Source: Dehalococcoidales bacterium (GTDB taxonomy: Bacteria; Chloroflexota; Dehalococcoidia; Dehalococcoidales; Fen-1064). Taken from it: DNA of 6,074 nucleotides. The stretch is from positions 1 through 6,074 of the forward strand of contig DAOUVG010000107.1 of NCBI GenBank assembly GCA_030667735.1, given 5' to 3'. Under the pieces are notes generated by a model. That model saw only the letters and a program-made list of their open reading frames with translations. It was not told the origin of the DNA and did no database searches. The translations under genes were made by a program, and so were the position numbers. Shown here piece by piece: positions 5,745 through 6,074 of this stretch; within the stretch, counting starts at the first letter, position 1; each line of letters begins with the position of its first letter.

Positions 5745-6074
5745 CGGTACTTTCCTTCCTCGGTGTTATCCTGGTGGTTATCTTTGCCCACGAACTCGGG
5801 CATTTTGTAACCGCCAAGCTGTCCCACGTGAAGGTGGAGGAGGCAGGCCTTTTTTACCCGCCACGGCTGTTCGCCTTCAAGCGCGGTGAGACAGTATACT
5901 CGATAAACGCCCTTCCCCTGGGCGGATTCGTCAAGATGTCCGGTGAGGAGGACCCCGACGCACCCGGCAGCCTGGCAAACAAGAGTATCCCTACCCGGCT
6001 GCTCGTCCTCGGCGCCGGCTCGATTATGAACTTCCTGTTGCCTATCCTGCTCCTCTCTATTGCCTTTATGGTCC
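5738..6074 (+). CDS. rseP: RseP-type intramembrane zinc metalloprotease (site-2 protease, M50), 5' part
   Basis: The gene runs off the window end; 112 residues are visible. The first hydrophobic segment (about 3-18) leads straight into HELGH (18-22), where His18 and His22 bind zinc and Glu19 is catalytic. Next come VKVEE (31-35), PPRLFAFKRGE, YSINALPLGGFVKMSGEEDPD (54-74) and a second hydrophobic segment from about 88. All of this is typical of the site-2 protease family. Family members cleave transmembrane segments, such as anti-sigma factors or signal-peptide remnants; the substrate here is unknown. The expected PDZ domain and the LDG zinc motif would lie downstream and are not seen. The start GTG overlaps the dxr stop by 7 nt with a strong SD, implying coupled translation. 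Known neighbours in related clusters (ispG, proS) cannot be checked here. Confidence 0.95.
   Translation, partial: MLTVLSFLGVILVVIFAHELGHFVTAKLSHVKVEEAGLFYPPRLFAFKRGETVYSINALPLGGFVKMSGEEDPDAPGSLANKSIPTRLLVLGAGSIMNFLLPILLLSIAFMV

Noticed and set aside
5551..5889. 112-codon + strand frame across the dxr/rseP junction
   Set aside because: It is out of frame with two well-supported genes and has no domain; its low-complexity Pro/Arg/Trp content marks it as a shadow.

Overview
This window carries a tightly packed, single-strand bacterial housekeeping cluster in the order rpsB, tsf, pyrH, frr, uppS, cdsA, dxr and the 5' part of an rseP-type protease gene. All genes are on the + strand. The order links translation (ribosomal protein S2, EF-Ts, ribosome recycling factor), pyrimidine supply (UMP kinase), polyprenyl carrier synthesis (UppS), phospholipid synthesis (CdsA), the MEP isoprenoid pathway (Dxr) and intramembrane proteolysis (RseP). 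Similar orders are widespread in bacteria. The short EF-Ts, the moderately high GC content and the protein style suggest Chloroflexota, possibly Dehalococcoidia. That assignment comes from memory of the families and is tentative.

Bases 1-293 contain no gene. Bases 100-196 hold three consecutive perfect GC-rich hairpins resembling a REP/MITE-like intergenic element. A good promoter follows: TTGCCC, an 18-base spacer, then TATACT with an extended TGG. A strong Shine-Dalgarno (SD) and a TTG start codon for rpsB come next. No transcription terminator is visible from 294 to the window end, so the genes probably form one operon. The junctions are very short: rpsB-tsf 4 nt, pyrH-frr overlap 8 nt, uppS-cdsA 8 nt, cdsA-dxr overlap 16 nt and dxr-rseP overlap 7 nt. 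Only tsf-pyrH (60 nt) and frr-uppS (33 nt) leave room for signals. The former holds a 9-bp hairpin and a competing pairing that would cover the pyrH SD.

The enzymes fit together in function. Dxr makes the committed MEP-pathway precursor of isoprenoids. UppS uses the resulting IPP to make the C55 lipid carrier. CdsA activates phosphatidic acid for phospholipids. The RseP-type protease sits in the same membrane. I see no undescribed multi-gene system here. The points worth a second look are the hairpin cluster, the compact EF-Ts, the tsf-pyrH leader structure, and a possible internal, nearly leaderless promoter at the dxr start.
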